Source: an uncultured bacterium
GTDB taxonomy: Bacteria > Cyanobacteriota > Vampirovibrionia > Gastranaerophilales > Gastranaerophilaceae
DNA length: 56,367 nt
Direction: 5' to 3'
NCBI GenBank assembly: GCA_902777605.1
Contig: CACYUI010000014.1
Coordinates: 1 to 56,367, forward strand
Made by a program: the position numbers and the translations under genes. Under the pieces are notes generated by a model. It made no database searches. It was not told the DNA's origin and saw only the letters and a program-made list of their open reading frames with translations. The first letter of the stretch is position 1, and each line of letters begins with the position of its first letter. Positions 9,247 to 18,526 of this stretch are shown piece by piece.

Positions 9247-9275
9247 TTTACTTGCCTTCAAAACATGTTTATAAT
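9247..9275 (+). promoter_or_regulatory. Sigma70-type promoter of rpsB-tsf
   Basis: -35 TTTACT (9247-9252), 17-base spacer, -10 TATAAT (9270-9275). Transcription from about 9282 would give a leader of ~160 bases before rpsB containing short AT-rich inverted repeats (around 9345-9364). A long leader is common for rpsB, where S2 autoregulation is known in some bacteria; that role here is inference. Confidence 0.75.
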
Positions 9276-9440
9276 ATGCTTTTATTGGTTTTATAGCCAG
9301 ATAGGTTCGCCCTAGTTTGTGGTAAATGAAAACTGATTAGCCGAATATTAATTATAAATATTAATCACTTATTCACTTCCCAAATGTGACTGTAGAGCCC
9401 GTAGTAAAACACACAGTTAAAAACATAAGGAGACAAAAAG

Positions 9441-10205
9441 ATGTCAACAGCATCACTTATTGAATTACTTGAAGCAGGCGTTCACTTCGGACACCAAACA
9501 CAACACTGGAATCCAAAAATGAAACCGTATATCTATGGTGCAAGAAACGGAATCTATATTCTTGACCTTAGAAAAACTACAGGTTTATTAGATGCTGCAT
9601 ACGATGCAGTTAGAGAATATGCTGCTAAAGGTAGAAATGTTCTTTTTGTTGGTACTAAAAAGCAAGCTGCAGAAGTTGTTGCTGAAGAAGCACAAAGAGC
9701 AGGTGCATACTATATCAACAGAAGATGGTTAGGCGGTATGTTAACTAACTTTGAAACAATCAGAGGCAGAGTTAACAAATTAAGAGAACTTGAAGATTTT
9801 ATCAATTCAGGTCACGCTGAAAAATTACCTAAGAAAGAACAAGCACAATTAAACAGACAGTTAGCTAAATTAAGCAAAACATTAGGCGGTATTAAAGATA
9901 TGCGCGGTTTACCTGATATTATCTTTGTTGTAGACCAAGCAAAAGAAGATATTGCTATTGCAGAAGCTAACAAACTTAATATACCTGTTATCTGCCTAGC
10001 AGATACAAATGCTAATCCGGACGGAATTAACTACATTATCCCTGGTAATGATGATGCAATCCGTTCTATCAAGTTAATTGCTTCAAAACTTGCAGACGCA
10101 GTTTTAGAAGGAAAACAACTTAGAGAAAACAAAGCAACAAGCGGTAAGATTGAGTCTATTACTGCAGCTGATGCAGGTGTTTCTGAAGAAGTTGCTACTT
10201 TGTAA
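9441..10205 (+). CDS. rpsB: 30S ribosomal protein S2
   Basis: 254 residues, full length. Begins in the family manner with [12 protein letters not shown] and carries the S2 signatures [26 protein letters not shown] and PDIIFVVD. S2 binds the body/head junction of the small subunit. AAGGAG lies 7-8 bases before the ATG. It forms the widely conserved rpsB-tsf pair, with an inverted repeat in between. Confidence 0.98.
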   Translation: MSTASLIELLEAGVHFGHQTQHWNPKMKPYIYGARNGIYILDLRKTTGLLDAAYDAVREYAAKGRNVLFVGTKKQAAEVVAEEAQRAGAYYINRRWLGGMLTNFETIRGRVNKLRELEDFINSGHAEKLPKKEQAQLNRQLAKLSKTLGGIKDMRGLPDIIFVVDQAKEDIAIAEANKLNIPVICLADTNANPDGINYIIPGNDDAIRSIKLIASKLADAVLEGKQLRENKATSGKIESITAADAGVSEEVATL

Positions 10206-10227
10206 CAATTGTTGTATGAGTGGAAAG

Positions 10228-10332
10228 TGGAAAATGGAAAGTTGAAAGTTATATAAATTCGTTTCACTCACACAAAGTTTTATGACGGATTATTTATAAA
10301 AATTTTCCACTTTCAACTTTCCACTTTCAACT
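10228..10332 (+). repeat. Inverted repeat between rpsB and tsf
   Basis: Arms of about 22 bases built from GGAAAGTTGAAAGT-type units: left around 10228-10250, right around 10307-10332 in inverse orientation, with two mismatches or so. It could form a long hairpin in the rpsB-tsf message just before the tsf ribosome site. There is no T-tract, so it looks like an RNA-processing or stability hairpin, not a terminator. Confidence 0.65.
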
Positions 10333-10349
10333 TAATAAGGAGAAATTAA

Positions 10350-11213
10350 ATGAATATTACAGCTACAATGGTAAAAGAACTCCGTGACAAAACCGGTGCC
10401 GGCATGATGGATGCTAAAAAGGCGTTGGTTGAAGTTGACGGTGATATGGAAAAAGCAATGGAAGTACTTCGCCAGAAGGGTATAGCATCTGCTGATAAGA
10501 AAATGGGCAGAATTGCAGCTGAAGGAAGAATTGGTTCTTTTGTAGGTGAAGGCTTTGGTGCAATGATAGAAATCAACTGCGAAACAGACTTCGTAGCAAA
10601 GAATGCTGAATTTATCGAATTAACAAATGGCTTAGCAGAATTAGTTGCAAACTCTAATCCTGCTGATGTTGATGCACTTCTTGCAACAACTTGTCCAAAA
10701 TGTGGTAAATTAGTTTCTGATGTTATCAAAGAAAAAATCGCGTCAATTGGTGAAAAAATTACTGTTAGAAGATTTGTAAGATACGAAGGCAACACTTCTA
10801 CTTATATCCACAACGGTAAAATTGGTGTTCTATTGCTAACAGATAACAAAGATGAAACTTTATCAAAAGATATTTGCTTGCACATAGCATCTTCTGCTCC
10901 CGAATTTGTTTCAAGAGCTGATATACCTGCTTCAGTTATTGAAGAAGAAACAAGAATTGAAATGGGTAAAGAAGATCTTCAAAAGAAACCTGAACAAATC
11001 AGAGCAAAAATTGTTGAAGGTCGTGTAAACAAATTGATGGCTCAAAGATGTTTGGTAGAACAACCGTTCGTTAAGAACCCTGACCAAACAATTGAACAAT
11101 TGATTTCAGGCAAATTAAATATCGTTAAATTTGACAGATTTGTTCTTGGTGAAGGTCTTGAAAAGAGAAGCGATAACTTTGCTGATGAAGTTATGAGCCA
11201 GCTTAAAGGCTAG
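10350..11213 (+). CDS. tsf: Translation elongation factor Ts
   Basis: 287 residues. The N-terminal UBA-like domain with LRDKTGAGMMDAKKAL and the core EINCETDFVAKN are diagnostic. EF-Ts exchanges nucleotide on EF-Tu. A CPKCGK sequence near residue 115, between core strands, gives a possible zinc knuckle that is unusual for EF-Ts. AAGGAG lies before the start. Second gene of the rpsB-tsf operon, closed by a strong terminator. Confidence 0.98.
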   Translation: MNITATMVKELRDKTGAGMMDAKKALVEVDGDMEKAMEVLRQKGIASADKKMGRIAAEGRIGSFVGEGFGAMIEINCETDFVAKNAEFIELTNGLAELVANSNPADVDALLATTCPKCGKLVSDVIKEKIASIGEKITVRRFVRYEGNTSTYIHNGKIGVLLLTDNKDETLSKDICLHIASSAPEFVSRADIPASVIEEETRIEMGKEDLQKKPEQIRAKIVEGRVNKLMAQRCLVEQPFVKNPDQTIEQLISGKLNIVKFDRFVLGEGLEKRSDNFADEVMSQLKG

Positions 11214-11256
11214 GGGTAAATAAATAAAGAAATATAAACTCTTTATCAAACGATAA

Positions 11257-11294
11257 AAGAAAGCGGTTTGCAGAATTCTGCAAACCGCTTTCTT
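11257..11294 (+). terminator. Terminator of rpsB-tsf
   Basis: A perfect 19-bp palindrome centred at 11275/11276 (AAGAAAGCGGTTTGCAGAA and its complement). The T-rich right arm serves the plus strand; being symmetric it may also serve ftsY, which ends at 11351 on the other strand. Confidence 0.85.
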
Positions 11295-11350
11295 AATTAT
11301 AAGTCGTACTTTCTAATCCTATAAAAACCTTTATTTTAAAATATTATGTG

Positions 11351-12253
11351 TTACTCAAATAATGCTTTTATAAACTCTTGCGGTTCAAACTCTTTTAAAT
11401 CTTCCATTTTTTCGCCAACACCCACCAGCTTTACGGGCAATTTGAGCTCTTTGGCTATAGCTAAAACTATTGCTCCCTTAGCTGAACCGTCAAGCTTTGT
11501 CAGAGCAACGGAAGTAAGATTAACGCATTCTTTAAAAACTTTTGCCTGCTGCAAACCGTTTTGACCTGTGTTTGCATCAATTACTAATATGCTTTCTCTC
11601 AAGGACTCAGGCGCATTTTTATCAATAACATTCTTTATTTTTGATAATTCTTCCATTAGGTTAAATTTATTTTGCAGTCTTCCTGCCGTATCAACCAAAA
11701 TTACATTATAGTTTTCATTTCTTCCTTTTTGTATAGCTTCGTATACAACGGAGGCAGGGTCAGCTTTATCTCGTCTTACAATATCAGCCCCTGAGCGTTT
11801 TGACCAAATGTCGACCTGTTCCTCAGCGGCGGCTCTAAAGGTATCACCGGCTGCAATCAGGACTCTTTTGCCTTCTTGCTTAAATTTATAAGCAAGTTTT
11901 CCAATAAGAGTAGTTTTGCCTGCACCGTTAACACCTGTTATAAAATAGATATTTAATTCGTTATCGCTATAATTTAATGTTGAAGAACCTGTTTCTGAAA
12001 GAGTTTTAAGAAATTCTTCCTTCATAAACTCTTTGACCTGAGAAGGCTTAATTTTATTTTGTCCTCTCAATTTGTCTACAAGTTCTGATGCGTAATCAAT
12101 ACCCAAATCTGCACTAATAAGCAAATCTTCCATATCCTCTAATACAAATTCAGAGAATTCTTCTTCGTCAGAAATTGTATTAACAACATTTCCGACAAGT
12201 GCTTGGGCTGTTTTAGAAACGGTATTTTTTAGTTTATCAAAAAAATTAAACAT
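11351..12253 (-). CDS. ftsY: Signal recognition particle receptor FtsY
   Basis: 300 residues, the short NG-domain form without the long acidic A domain. GTPase motifs in order: GVNGAGKTTLIGKLA (G1), DTFRAAAEEQ (G2), DTAGR (G3) and TKLDGSAKG (G4). It docks ribosome-SRP complexes to SecYEG. The FkbM gene upstream ends 3 bases before its start, so it is probably the third gene of nusB-FkbM-ftsY. Confidence 0.97.
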   Translation of the reverse strand: MFNFFDKLKNTVSKTAQALVGNVVNTISDEEEFSEFVLEDMEDLLISADLGIDYASELVDKLRGQNKIKPSQVKEFMKEEFLKTLSETGSSTLNYSDNELNIYFITGVNGAGKTTLIGKLAYKFKQEGKRVLIAAGDTFRAAAEEQVDIWSKRSGADIVRRDKADPASVVYEAIQKGRNENYNVILVDTAGRLQNKFNLMEELSKIKNVIDKNAPESLRESILVIDANTGQNGLQQAKVFKECVNLTSVALTKLDGSAKGAIVLAIAKELKLPVKLVGVGEKMEDLKEFEPQEFIKALFE

Positions 12254-12256
12254 GTT

Positions 12257-13039
12257 TTATTTCCTATCGGCAGTTTTATTAATGTAAAGATATTCAAACG
12301 AACCAAAATCTTGTTCTTTTGTATAACCAAAATCTTTCAATAACGCATCACTTTTTTCGAATGAATCAGGAAAACTTTCTATCATAATAATTGGTTTATA
12401 TTTTCTGATTGTTTTTGATGCACCTAAAAGAACTTCATTGTCCATACCTTCTACATCAATTTTTATCAAGTCAATTGTATCTTCTTTAATATTAAAAGAG
12501 TCTAGTGTTCTTAGCGGAATTGTATATGGTGTATCGCTTTGTAATTTTTTCAATCTCGTACCGCCAAGATTTTGCTTGCAAAAAGTTTTAACTTCACCCA
12601 TTCCTTTTTGGTCAGACAACCCTACGTTATTCAGAATTACTCTATCTTCCAATTGATTAATTTCTATGTTTTTTTTGAGTATACCGAATGTATGTGGAAT
12701 TGGTTCAAATGCATATATTTTTTTTGCTCGTCTTTCATTAGCCCAGTAAAGAGTGTGATTACCAATATTTGCACCAATATCAATGATTATTGAATCTTCC
12801 TTAAGATAATTGTCCAATTTTTCTAAAAAATCCTGTTCAAAATAATATGTACTACGACTCAGTCCGCCTTGTATCAAGTCAATATCAAAATTAGGAAGAT
12901 AAAATTTTGAATTTTTAATATTTACTATTTTGTCATTGTTGTCGTAGACAAATAAATTTTTTTTTGAAATCGGATTGTTCTCATTATCCAAAAGAGATGT
13001 AATTACTTGTCCATTAACTTCTACTGTGTACGGAGCCAT
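12257..13039 (-). CDS. FkbM-family methyltransferase
   Basis: 260 residues. The SAM-binding loop IIDIGANIGNHT (about 92-103), YAFEPIPHTFGILKKN and the later IDLIKIDVEGMDNEVL are the FkbM pattern. Members methylate hydroxyls of sugars or polyketides; the substrate is unknown here. It sits with 3-base gaps between nusB and ftsY, so it is co-transcribed with core genes, an unusual place for a tailoring enzyme. Confidence 0.88.
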   Translation of the reverse strand: MAPYTVEVNGQVITSLLDNENNPISKKNLFVYDNNDKIVNIKNSKFYLPNFDIDLIQGGLSRSTYYFEQDFLEKLDNYLKEDSIIIDIGANIGNHTLYWANERRAKKIYAFEPIPHTFGILKKNIEINQLEDRVILNNVGLSDQKGMGEVKTFCKQNLGGTRLKKLQSDTPYTIPLRTLDSFNIKEDTIDLIKIDVEGMDNEVLLGASKTIRKYKPIIMIESFPDSFEKSDALLKDFGYTKEQDFGSFEYLYINKTADRK

Positions 13040-13042
13040 ATT

Positions 13043-13705
13043 TTATCCTTTAAGGCCATTTTCTACAATAACTTTAGCCAAAATGCCATTTACGAAAGAA
13101 GAAGAATCTTCTGTAGAATATTTTTTAGCCAACTCAACAGCTTCGTCAACAATAACTTTTATAGGAGCACCTTTTGTGTATAAAAGTTCAGTAATTGCAA
13201 TTCTTAAAATATCCTTGTCAATCTTAACAAGTCTTGAAATATCCCAACCGTTTGAATATTTTTGAATTTCATTATCGATAGCTTTGTGATTGATTTTGAA
13301 TTGTTCAGCAATTTCTATTGTGTAATTTTTAACTTCTGATTGATTTTCTAAAGTTGTAAATTCTGCAATTTCAAGCGCAAGCAGTGCTTTTTCTGCTACA
13401 TCAAGCATAGAATCAACTTTGCTAATCATTTCATCTGTCATCGGAATTTGTACAGGTTTGTTTTTAGCACCCATCGGGCGTGAAAGATTAGATTCGTGCT
13501 CAGCTTCGTATGATTCAAGCATATCTTTTAAATCAATTAAAGAACCAAGTGTAAGATTAAGCTCCTCTGAAGCTGAATTAGAAAGAATTCTAACTGATTT
13601 AACCATTATTTCTTCAAAATCTTTTTTAGAATATTTTGTAATTTCTTGATCTAATTGTGAAAATAATATAAGTGCGAGTTCTCTCGCTGCGCGTCTTGCT
13701 TGCAT
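13043..13705 (-). CDS. nusB: Transcription antitermination factor NusB
   Basis: 220 residues. Begins QARRAARELALILFSQLD and ends with the NusB signature (DKDILRIAITELLYTKGAPI, VDEAVELAKKYSTEDSSSFVNGIL). NusB with S10 joins the rRNA antitermination complex. Normal NusB is about 130-160 residues; the excess lies at about 25-100 in a helical, charged insertion including SRPMGAKNKPVQIP. First gene of the nusB-FkbM-ftsY unit. Confidence 0.94.
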   Translation of the reverse strand: MQARRAARELALILFSQLDQEITKYSKKDFEEIMVKSVRILSNSASEELNLTLGSLIDLKDMLESYEAEHESNLSRPMGAKNKPVQIPMTDEMISKVDSMLDVAEKALLALEIAEFTTLENQSEVKNYTIEIAEQFKINHKAIDNEIQKYSNGWDISRLVKIDKDILRIAITELLYTKGAPIKVIVDEAVELAKKYSTEDSSSFVNGILAKVIVENGLKG

Positions 13706-13780
13706 AAAAATCTCCGAAGTTATGTGTGTTATCGAGATAATAATAACATAAACTAAAGAGAAAACAATCTATTAAAAATA

Positions 13781-14428
13781 TTATTTAAACAATTTGTCGT
13801 TTTTCTCAAAAGTATTAATATTTTGCATCAAATTATCAGCCGCCTCGGTAGATCTGCTGATATCAGCATCATGCTTTTTCTCTAAAAGTTGAGAGCCCAA
13901 TGAATAAGTTTTGTTAGCATAACTTCTCGCTAAATTGATTTTATCATCACTACATACTGCTTTGTTTTTAATAGTTTGTTGCTGAGATTTAAGTGTTTGT
14001 TTTTTTTCTTCGATTTCATTGTTGCTGTTAAATAGTATATTTTGAATTTCTTTCAATTCATTTTTCTCTTCTTCAGTAATTGTGCCGTTTTCTGATTTTT
14101 TTATTAGTGTTTCGTACCTGTCAGAGTATTCCTCACTTTTTTTAATTTCTTCTTCATAAAGATTTGCGATATCATCGTTTATGTCTTCAATATCAATTAA
14201 ATATTCTACTTGTTCATCAATTTCTTTTCTTAGTGCATTACTGATAATGTTATCTTTTTGAGATAATACTGATAGTTTATATGCTAATCCGAATTCGCTA
14301 TCTTCTTCGAAAAACCAAGTATCAATATTATCGCAGAAATTATCAGCACCTTTGTCATTGTCCCAATCAAAGGTATCTGCTTTATTATTTTTTACTATTG
14401 AATTTGCCAAAATTGCTGAACAAAGCAT
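13781..14428 (-). CDS. Coiled-coil hypothetical protein
   Basis: 215 residues, glutamate/lysine-rich and helical throughout. A short hydrophobic stretch at the N-terminus is followed by an acidic WDNDKGADNF region. Residues ~105-150 (LIKKSENGTITEEEKNELKE) match a segment of the much larger protein at 48842-50785, so the two share a module. No known family recognised. Single gene, about 75 bases downstream of the nusB start region. Confidence 0.6.
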   Translation of the reverse strand: MLCSAILANSIVKNNKADTFDWDNDKGADNFCDNIDTWFFEEDSEFGLAYKLSVLSQKDNIISNALRKEIDEQVEYLIDIEDINDDIANLYEEEIKKSEEYSDRYETLIKKSENGTITEEEKNELKEIQNILFNSNNEIEEKKQTLKSQQQTIKNKAVCSDDKINLARSYANKTYSLGSQLLEKKHDADISRSTEAADNLMQNINTFEKNDKLFK

Positions 14429-14580
14429 TTTATATCCTCGTTAATCTTACATTTATAAAAAGTATTTAAAATCATTGTGATTTCAGCATTACAAATAAAT
14501 GTTACAAAACTTAATATAGCAACAAATAAAAATTTTATGTGTTTTAGAATGATAAGTGAGATGAATCAGAAAGGTAAAAC

Positions 14581-16482
14581 ATGCAAGTTCAAAGAATAAA
14601 TCAAACCAATTTCGGCAGAATGCCAAATTCGGCTGAAAAGTATTTGTATTCTTCCTCCTTGAAAAAAGGACTAAAACTTTTAGATAAGCAGGTGGATATA
14701 ATCATACACAATTCTGCGGCACCGTCTGTAGAATCGGAAAATACGGGTATTGGAACATTGTTTTCAAAAACTGTTCAGGAAAAACTTATTCCTTTTTTAA
14801 GAGAGCATGGAATAACCGGAATACAACAGGAACCGAACGGTCTTAGAAAAATGGGTGACCCTTCTCCTTATGCGCCCGAATCCTCAGCGAAAAATATATT
14901 TATGATACCCTTAGAAAAATTAACGACAAAGGAATACGGGAAAATTTTACCAATATCAGTTTTTAAAGATATTGTTTCTCATGGAAAGCTTTCTGAAAGT
15001 GTCAATTATCAGCAAGCCAATAAAGATTATGACAGAGCTTTGCAAATAGCATATTCCAATTTTCAAATAGGAAAAGTTTTGAAGCCCGAATTTGAGCAAT
15101 TTAAAGCAAAACATGGTGCGGAGTTAGAGCAGGGAGCCATATACAGAATTTTGGATAAAGAATATAAAACCTCGTGGACTGAATGGAGTGAGGTGGATAA
15201 GCATTTGTATTCTCCAAGAAATGCAAAAGAAAAAATAATAACAGATAGCAGATTAAATATACTAAAATCAAAATATAAGAGAGATATAGATTATTATGAA
15301 TTTCAACAATTTTTAATAGATTTAGAAAACAAAAAGTCTAATCAATTGGCGGAAAAATCAGGCATAAAAATAATAGGTGATTCTCCTGTTGCACAACCTG
15401 CTGCAGATGAGTGGATTAACCAAAATCTTTATTTAGAAGGTAAGGCAATAGGCTGCCCTCCTGATTATTTTTCACCTGATGGACAAAGGTGGGGGTTCAG
15501 ATACTTTGATCCTGAAAAACTATTCAACAAAGACGGCTCTTTGGGCGAGGCAGGAAAAATTCTTAAGGAAAAATATGACAAGTATTTTGAAAGCTTCCCT
15601 GGAGGACTTCGAATAGACCATATTATTGGTTTAGTTGATCCTTTTATTTATACGGTCAAAGATGCTAAAATGACTCCTCAAAATTCAGGCAGAATATATA
15701 GTGAGGGGAAATACAAAAAAACAGCAGAAGAATATTCTAATATTTTGGAAAAAATAATTCTCAAATCGGCAGAAGAACACGGTTTTGACAAATCTTCCAT
15801 AATTTGTGAAGATTTAGGTGATCCGAATAAACCTACTCAAGAAGTAATGAAAAAATTAAATCTTTCAGGTATTTCGGTTACTCAGTTTGATTACAGAGGG
15901 AAAGATACTCCAGCGAATAATGTTATTATGCTAGGCTCTCACGATAACCAATCATTCATAGAATATACCCAACAATTTTTTAATAAAATAAAAAATGTCG
16001 TTTTACCGGAAGATAGAAATTTATTCGAAAAAATTAAAAATATTTTTGTAAAAACTAATATGGATAATGATACAAAACATTTTTTGAATAAAACAGCAAT
16101 GCTGGCAGAGGATACAGCACCATATGGTTCAACAAAAAAAGAAATCAAAAAGTATACTCAAGAAATAAGAAAAGATAAGCGAAAATTTATGGCAGCAAGT
16201 TTTGCAGAATTGTTTACAAGTCCTGCAAAACGCGTACAAATATTTTTTGCTGATTTCTGGGGAATTGGTAAAACATATAACAAACCGGGAACAACAAAAG
16301 GTAATTGGTCATTGAGAATAGGTTCAGACTTTGAAAATGATTATTATAAAGCAGTTTCAGAAGGTAAAGCGCCAAATTTGGCGGATGCTGTAGCCAGGGC
16401 ATTAAGGCAGAGAGGGCTGACAAAAGGTAACGAAGAACTCTTGAAAAATTTAGACGATTCTGCGAAAATATTAAACGAATAG
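14581..16482 (+). CDS. malQ: GH77-type 4-alpha-glucanotransferase with lineage N-terminal motif
   Basis: 633 residues. GH77 features: GCPPDYFSPDGQRWG (291-305), nucleophile-type Asp346 in LRIDH, acid/base-type Glu410 in CEDLG, and SHDN (453-456). These match amylomaltase active-site motifs; the enzyme would move maltodextrin units between glucans. The order of motifs is normal but sequence around them is divergent, and the usual WGNP becomes WGFRY. The first 14 residues (MQVQRINQTNFGRM) are not part of the GH77 fold and carry the motif shared with four other proteins here. The next gene follows after 17 bases. Confidence 0.82.
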   Translation: MQVQRINQTNFGRMPNSAEKYLYSSSLKKGLKLLDKQVDIIIHNSAAPSVESENTGIGTLFSKTVQEKLIPFLREHGITGIQQEPNGLRKMGDPSPYAPESSAKNIFMIPLEKLTTKEYGKILPISVFKDIVSHGKLSESVNYQQANKDYDRALQIAYSNFQIGKVLKPEFEQFKAKHGAELEQGAIYRILDKEYKTSWTEWSEVDKHLYSPRNAKEKIITDSRLNILKSKYKRDIDYYEFQQFLIDLENKKSNQLAEKSGIKIIGDSPVAQPAADEWINQNLYLEGKAIGCPPDYFSPDGQRWGFRYFDPEKLFNKDGSLGEAGKILKEKYDKYFESFPGGLRIDHIIGLVDPFIYTVKDAKMTPQNSGRIYSEGKYKKTAEEYSNILEKIILKSAEEHGFDKSSIICEDLGDPNKPTQEVMKKLNLSGISVTQFDYRGKDTPANNVIMLGSHDNQSFIEYTQQFFNKIKNVVLPEDRNLFEKIKNIFVKTNMDNDTKHFLNKTAMLAEDTAPYGSTKKEIKKYTQEIRKDKRKFMAASFAELFTSPAKRVQIFFADFWGIGKTYNKPGTTKGNWSLRIGSDFENDYYKAVSEGKAPNLADAVARALRQRGLTKGNEELLKNLDDSAKILNE

Positions 16483-16499
16483 ATAAAAAGGAGTATCAT

Positions 16500-16940
16500 A
16501 TGAAAGTCGGAAATGTAAATAATTCAACAACTTTTGGAGTACGAATCATTGGAAAAAAATGGAATCCTGCTATTATAAGAACTCTTGAAGATTCAAATAT
16601 TTTAAAAGAAATTGATGCAAAATATCCGAATGCATCGGTTAATTATTTTCATTTCAAACATAATGATATGGCAAATGATGAGGATATATGGACAACATTG
16701 TTTGATATAAATTTAAATCCGAAGAGAATTTGGCATTACCGGCTTGATAGTCATACAAAAACAGTTCCTGACAAGAACTTGGTCGAAAAATTAAGGAACC
16801 TTTCACTTAATGATTTGGAATCAGAAATAGAAAAACAAATCAAAGAAGGTACTACACTATACTTTGAAACCAAAGTAACAACCGCAAAAAAGAATCCGAT
16901 AAAAGAATTTTTCAGTAAGATATTTGGAAAGAAGAATTAG
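16500..16940 (+). CDS. Hypothetical protein with lineage N-terminal motif
   Basis: 146 residues, no family recognised. Starts MKVGNVNNSTTFGVRI, the same M-x-V-x-x-[IV]-N...F-G pattern as the preceding malQ product. The middle is mixed strand/helix with several tryptophans, the C-terminus basic (KEFFSKIFGKKN), which could touch a membrane surface. AAGGAG lies 8 bases before the start, and it probably shares a transcript with malQ. Its stop overlaps the convergent dapF stop by 4 bases. Confidence 0.7.
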   Translation: MKVGNVNNSTTFGVRIIGKKWNPAIIRTLEDSNILKEIDAKYPNASVNYFHFKHNDMANDEDIWTTLFDINLNPKRIWHYRLDSHTKTVPDKNLVEKLRNLSLNDLESEIEKQIKEGTTLYFETKVTTAKKNPIKEFFSKIFGKKN

Positions 16941-17797
16941 AATAATTCAGCTTCAAAAACATACTCAGCAGGGCCTGTCATAAAGACATCGTGATTTGTG
17001 TTGTTGACTCTGCCATCCCAGTCAATATGAACGACTCCGCCTAAAAGTTCGACATCAACGGAATTTTCTATATAACCGTTTAATATACCTGCAACTACGG
17101 ATGCACAAGCTCCTGTTCCGCAGGCAAGTGTGATACCGCACCCGCGCTCCCAAACTCTAAGTTCTATTTTTTTATATGATTTTATTTTTATAAATTCTAC
17201 ATTTGTTTTCTCAGGGAACTCAAAACTTGTTTCAATAATAGGACCGTATTCTTTAGCCAAAGCCAAAGTATCGTCTTCTTTTTGTACGAAAATCACAAAA
17301 TGCGGATTACCCATTGAAACAGCGTTTCCTTCAAAAATTCTATCTTTAACAGATATTTTATACTTCAAATTATCGTTTGGAACAAACGGTATTTTTTCAG
17401 ATTCCAAGATAGGTTTTGACATATTCACACGCACTCTGCCGTCTTCTAATAGCTTTGGCTTTATTATCCCAGCAAGCGTATGCACCCCAAACTCTTTTTT
17501 ATCAACTAACTTTTTGTCATAAACATATTTTGCAAAACATCTGATACCGTTACCGCACATTTGAGCGGTTGTACCGTCAGAATTGTAGAAAAACCAACCG
17601 ATATCAGTATCTTCCGTATTTGTATTCGGAATGATAAAACCGTCAGCACCTATACCAAAATTTCTGTCGCAGAGTTTTTTTGCAGCATCAGACATATCCT
17701 TCCAGCGTTTTTCTTCAACACCTTTTTGATATTCTTCATAATCCAATAAAACAAAATCGTTTCCGCACCCCTGCATTTTTGTAATCTTTATACTCAT
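16937..17797 (-). CDS. dapF: Diaminopimelate epimerase
   Basis: 286 residues. Both catalytic cysteines are seen: in FYNSDGTTAQMCGNGIRC and in ITLACGTGACAS. It converts LL- to meso-diaminopimelate for lysine and peptidoglycan synthesis. The N-terminal KMQGCGNDFVLLD is the family start. Convergent with, and overlapping by 4 bases, the 146-residue gene. Confidence 0.97.
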   Translation of the reverse strand: MSIKITKMQGCGNDFVLLDYEEYQKGVEEKRWKDMSDAAKKLCDRNFGIGADGFIIPNTNTEDTDIGWFFYNSDGTTAQMCGNGIRCFAKYVYDKKLVDKKEFGVHTLAGIIKPKLLEDGRVRVNMSKPILESEKIPFVPNDNLKYKISVKDRIFEGNAVSMGNPHFVIFVQKEDDTLALAKEYGPIIETSFEFPEKTNVEFIKIKSYKKIELRVWERGCGITLACGTGACASVVAGILNGYIENSVDVELLGGVVHIDWDGRVNNTNHDVFMTGPAEYVFEAELF

Positions 17798-17831
17798 ATT
17801 TTTATCCCATTATAATATTTTCTTATTTTGA

Positions 17832-18347
17832 CTAAAATCCTATCTTAGAAGGTTTTGTTCTATCCATCAACAAATCTATTGCTTCATATATTTTTTGCTT
17901 ATCTGCTTCATTATCTTTGCAATACTGCATAAAATACTGTTCTAACTCTGCAAATCGTTTTGTTAAGTCTTTATGCTCAAGAACATAGTGACGCACTTGT
18001 ACAAATGTATTCATTATTTGTATGTTTGTTTGAATAGCTTTCTTTGAACGCAGTACAGAAGAGAGCATTGCTACTCCTTGTTCTGTAAAAACATAAGGCA
18101 GTTTTTGTCTACCGCCCCTCTTTTCACCAGAATTTTTTGATATCACATTTTGTGATATCAAAGTTTGAAATTCTTCTTGTGTTAGCTGAAACATAAAATT
18201 TATCGGAAATCTCTCTATATTACGCTTAACCGCTTGATTCAAAGCTCTGGTTTCAACTTCGTACAACATTGCTAAGTCGCTATCTAACATGACTTTCATT
18301 CCGCGAATTTCGTGTATTAAATTTTTGATTTGCAATAAATCATTCAT
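17832..18347 (-). CDS. ORF6N-domain protein (phage antirepressor-type)
   Basis: 171 residues. Residues 1-95 match the ORF6N pattern: IRGMKVMLDSDLAMLYEVET, then RNIERFPINFMFQLT and a YVFTEQGVAMLSSVL segment. The C-terminus is a helical region. ORF6N is a DNA-binding module common in phages and mobile elements, used as antirepressor or regulator. No other phage gene is adjacent, so it is a stray gene, perhaps a remnant. Confidence 0.9.
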   Translation of the reverse strand: MNDLLQIKNLIHEIRGMKVMLDSDLAMLYEVETRALNQAVKRNIERFPINFMFQLTQEEFQTLISQNVISKNSGEKRGGRQKLPYVFTEQGVAMLSSVLRSKKAIQTNIQIMNTFVQVRHYVLEHKDLTKRFAELEQYFMQYCKDNEADKQKIYEAIDLLMDRTKPSKIGF

Positions 18348-18526
18348 ATAGCTATATTACAATAATTGAAAATCCATGTCTATATAAAAGCTCACTCTGA
18401 GTTAAATAAAAACGCTTTTTTTTAAAAAGGAATGTAACGAATTCTTAACATTGAGGATTTAATTTATCAAATTTTTTAATTCTCTATACTTTATATAGAT
18501 AAGGTTAGGAATATAGGAATTTTTGC

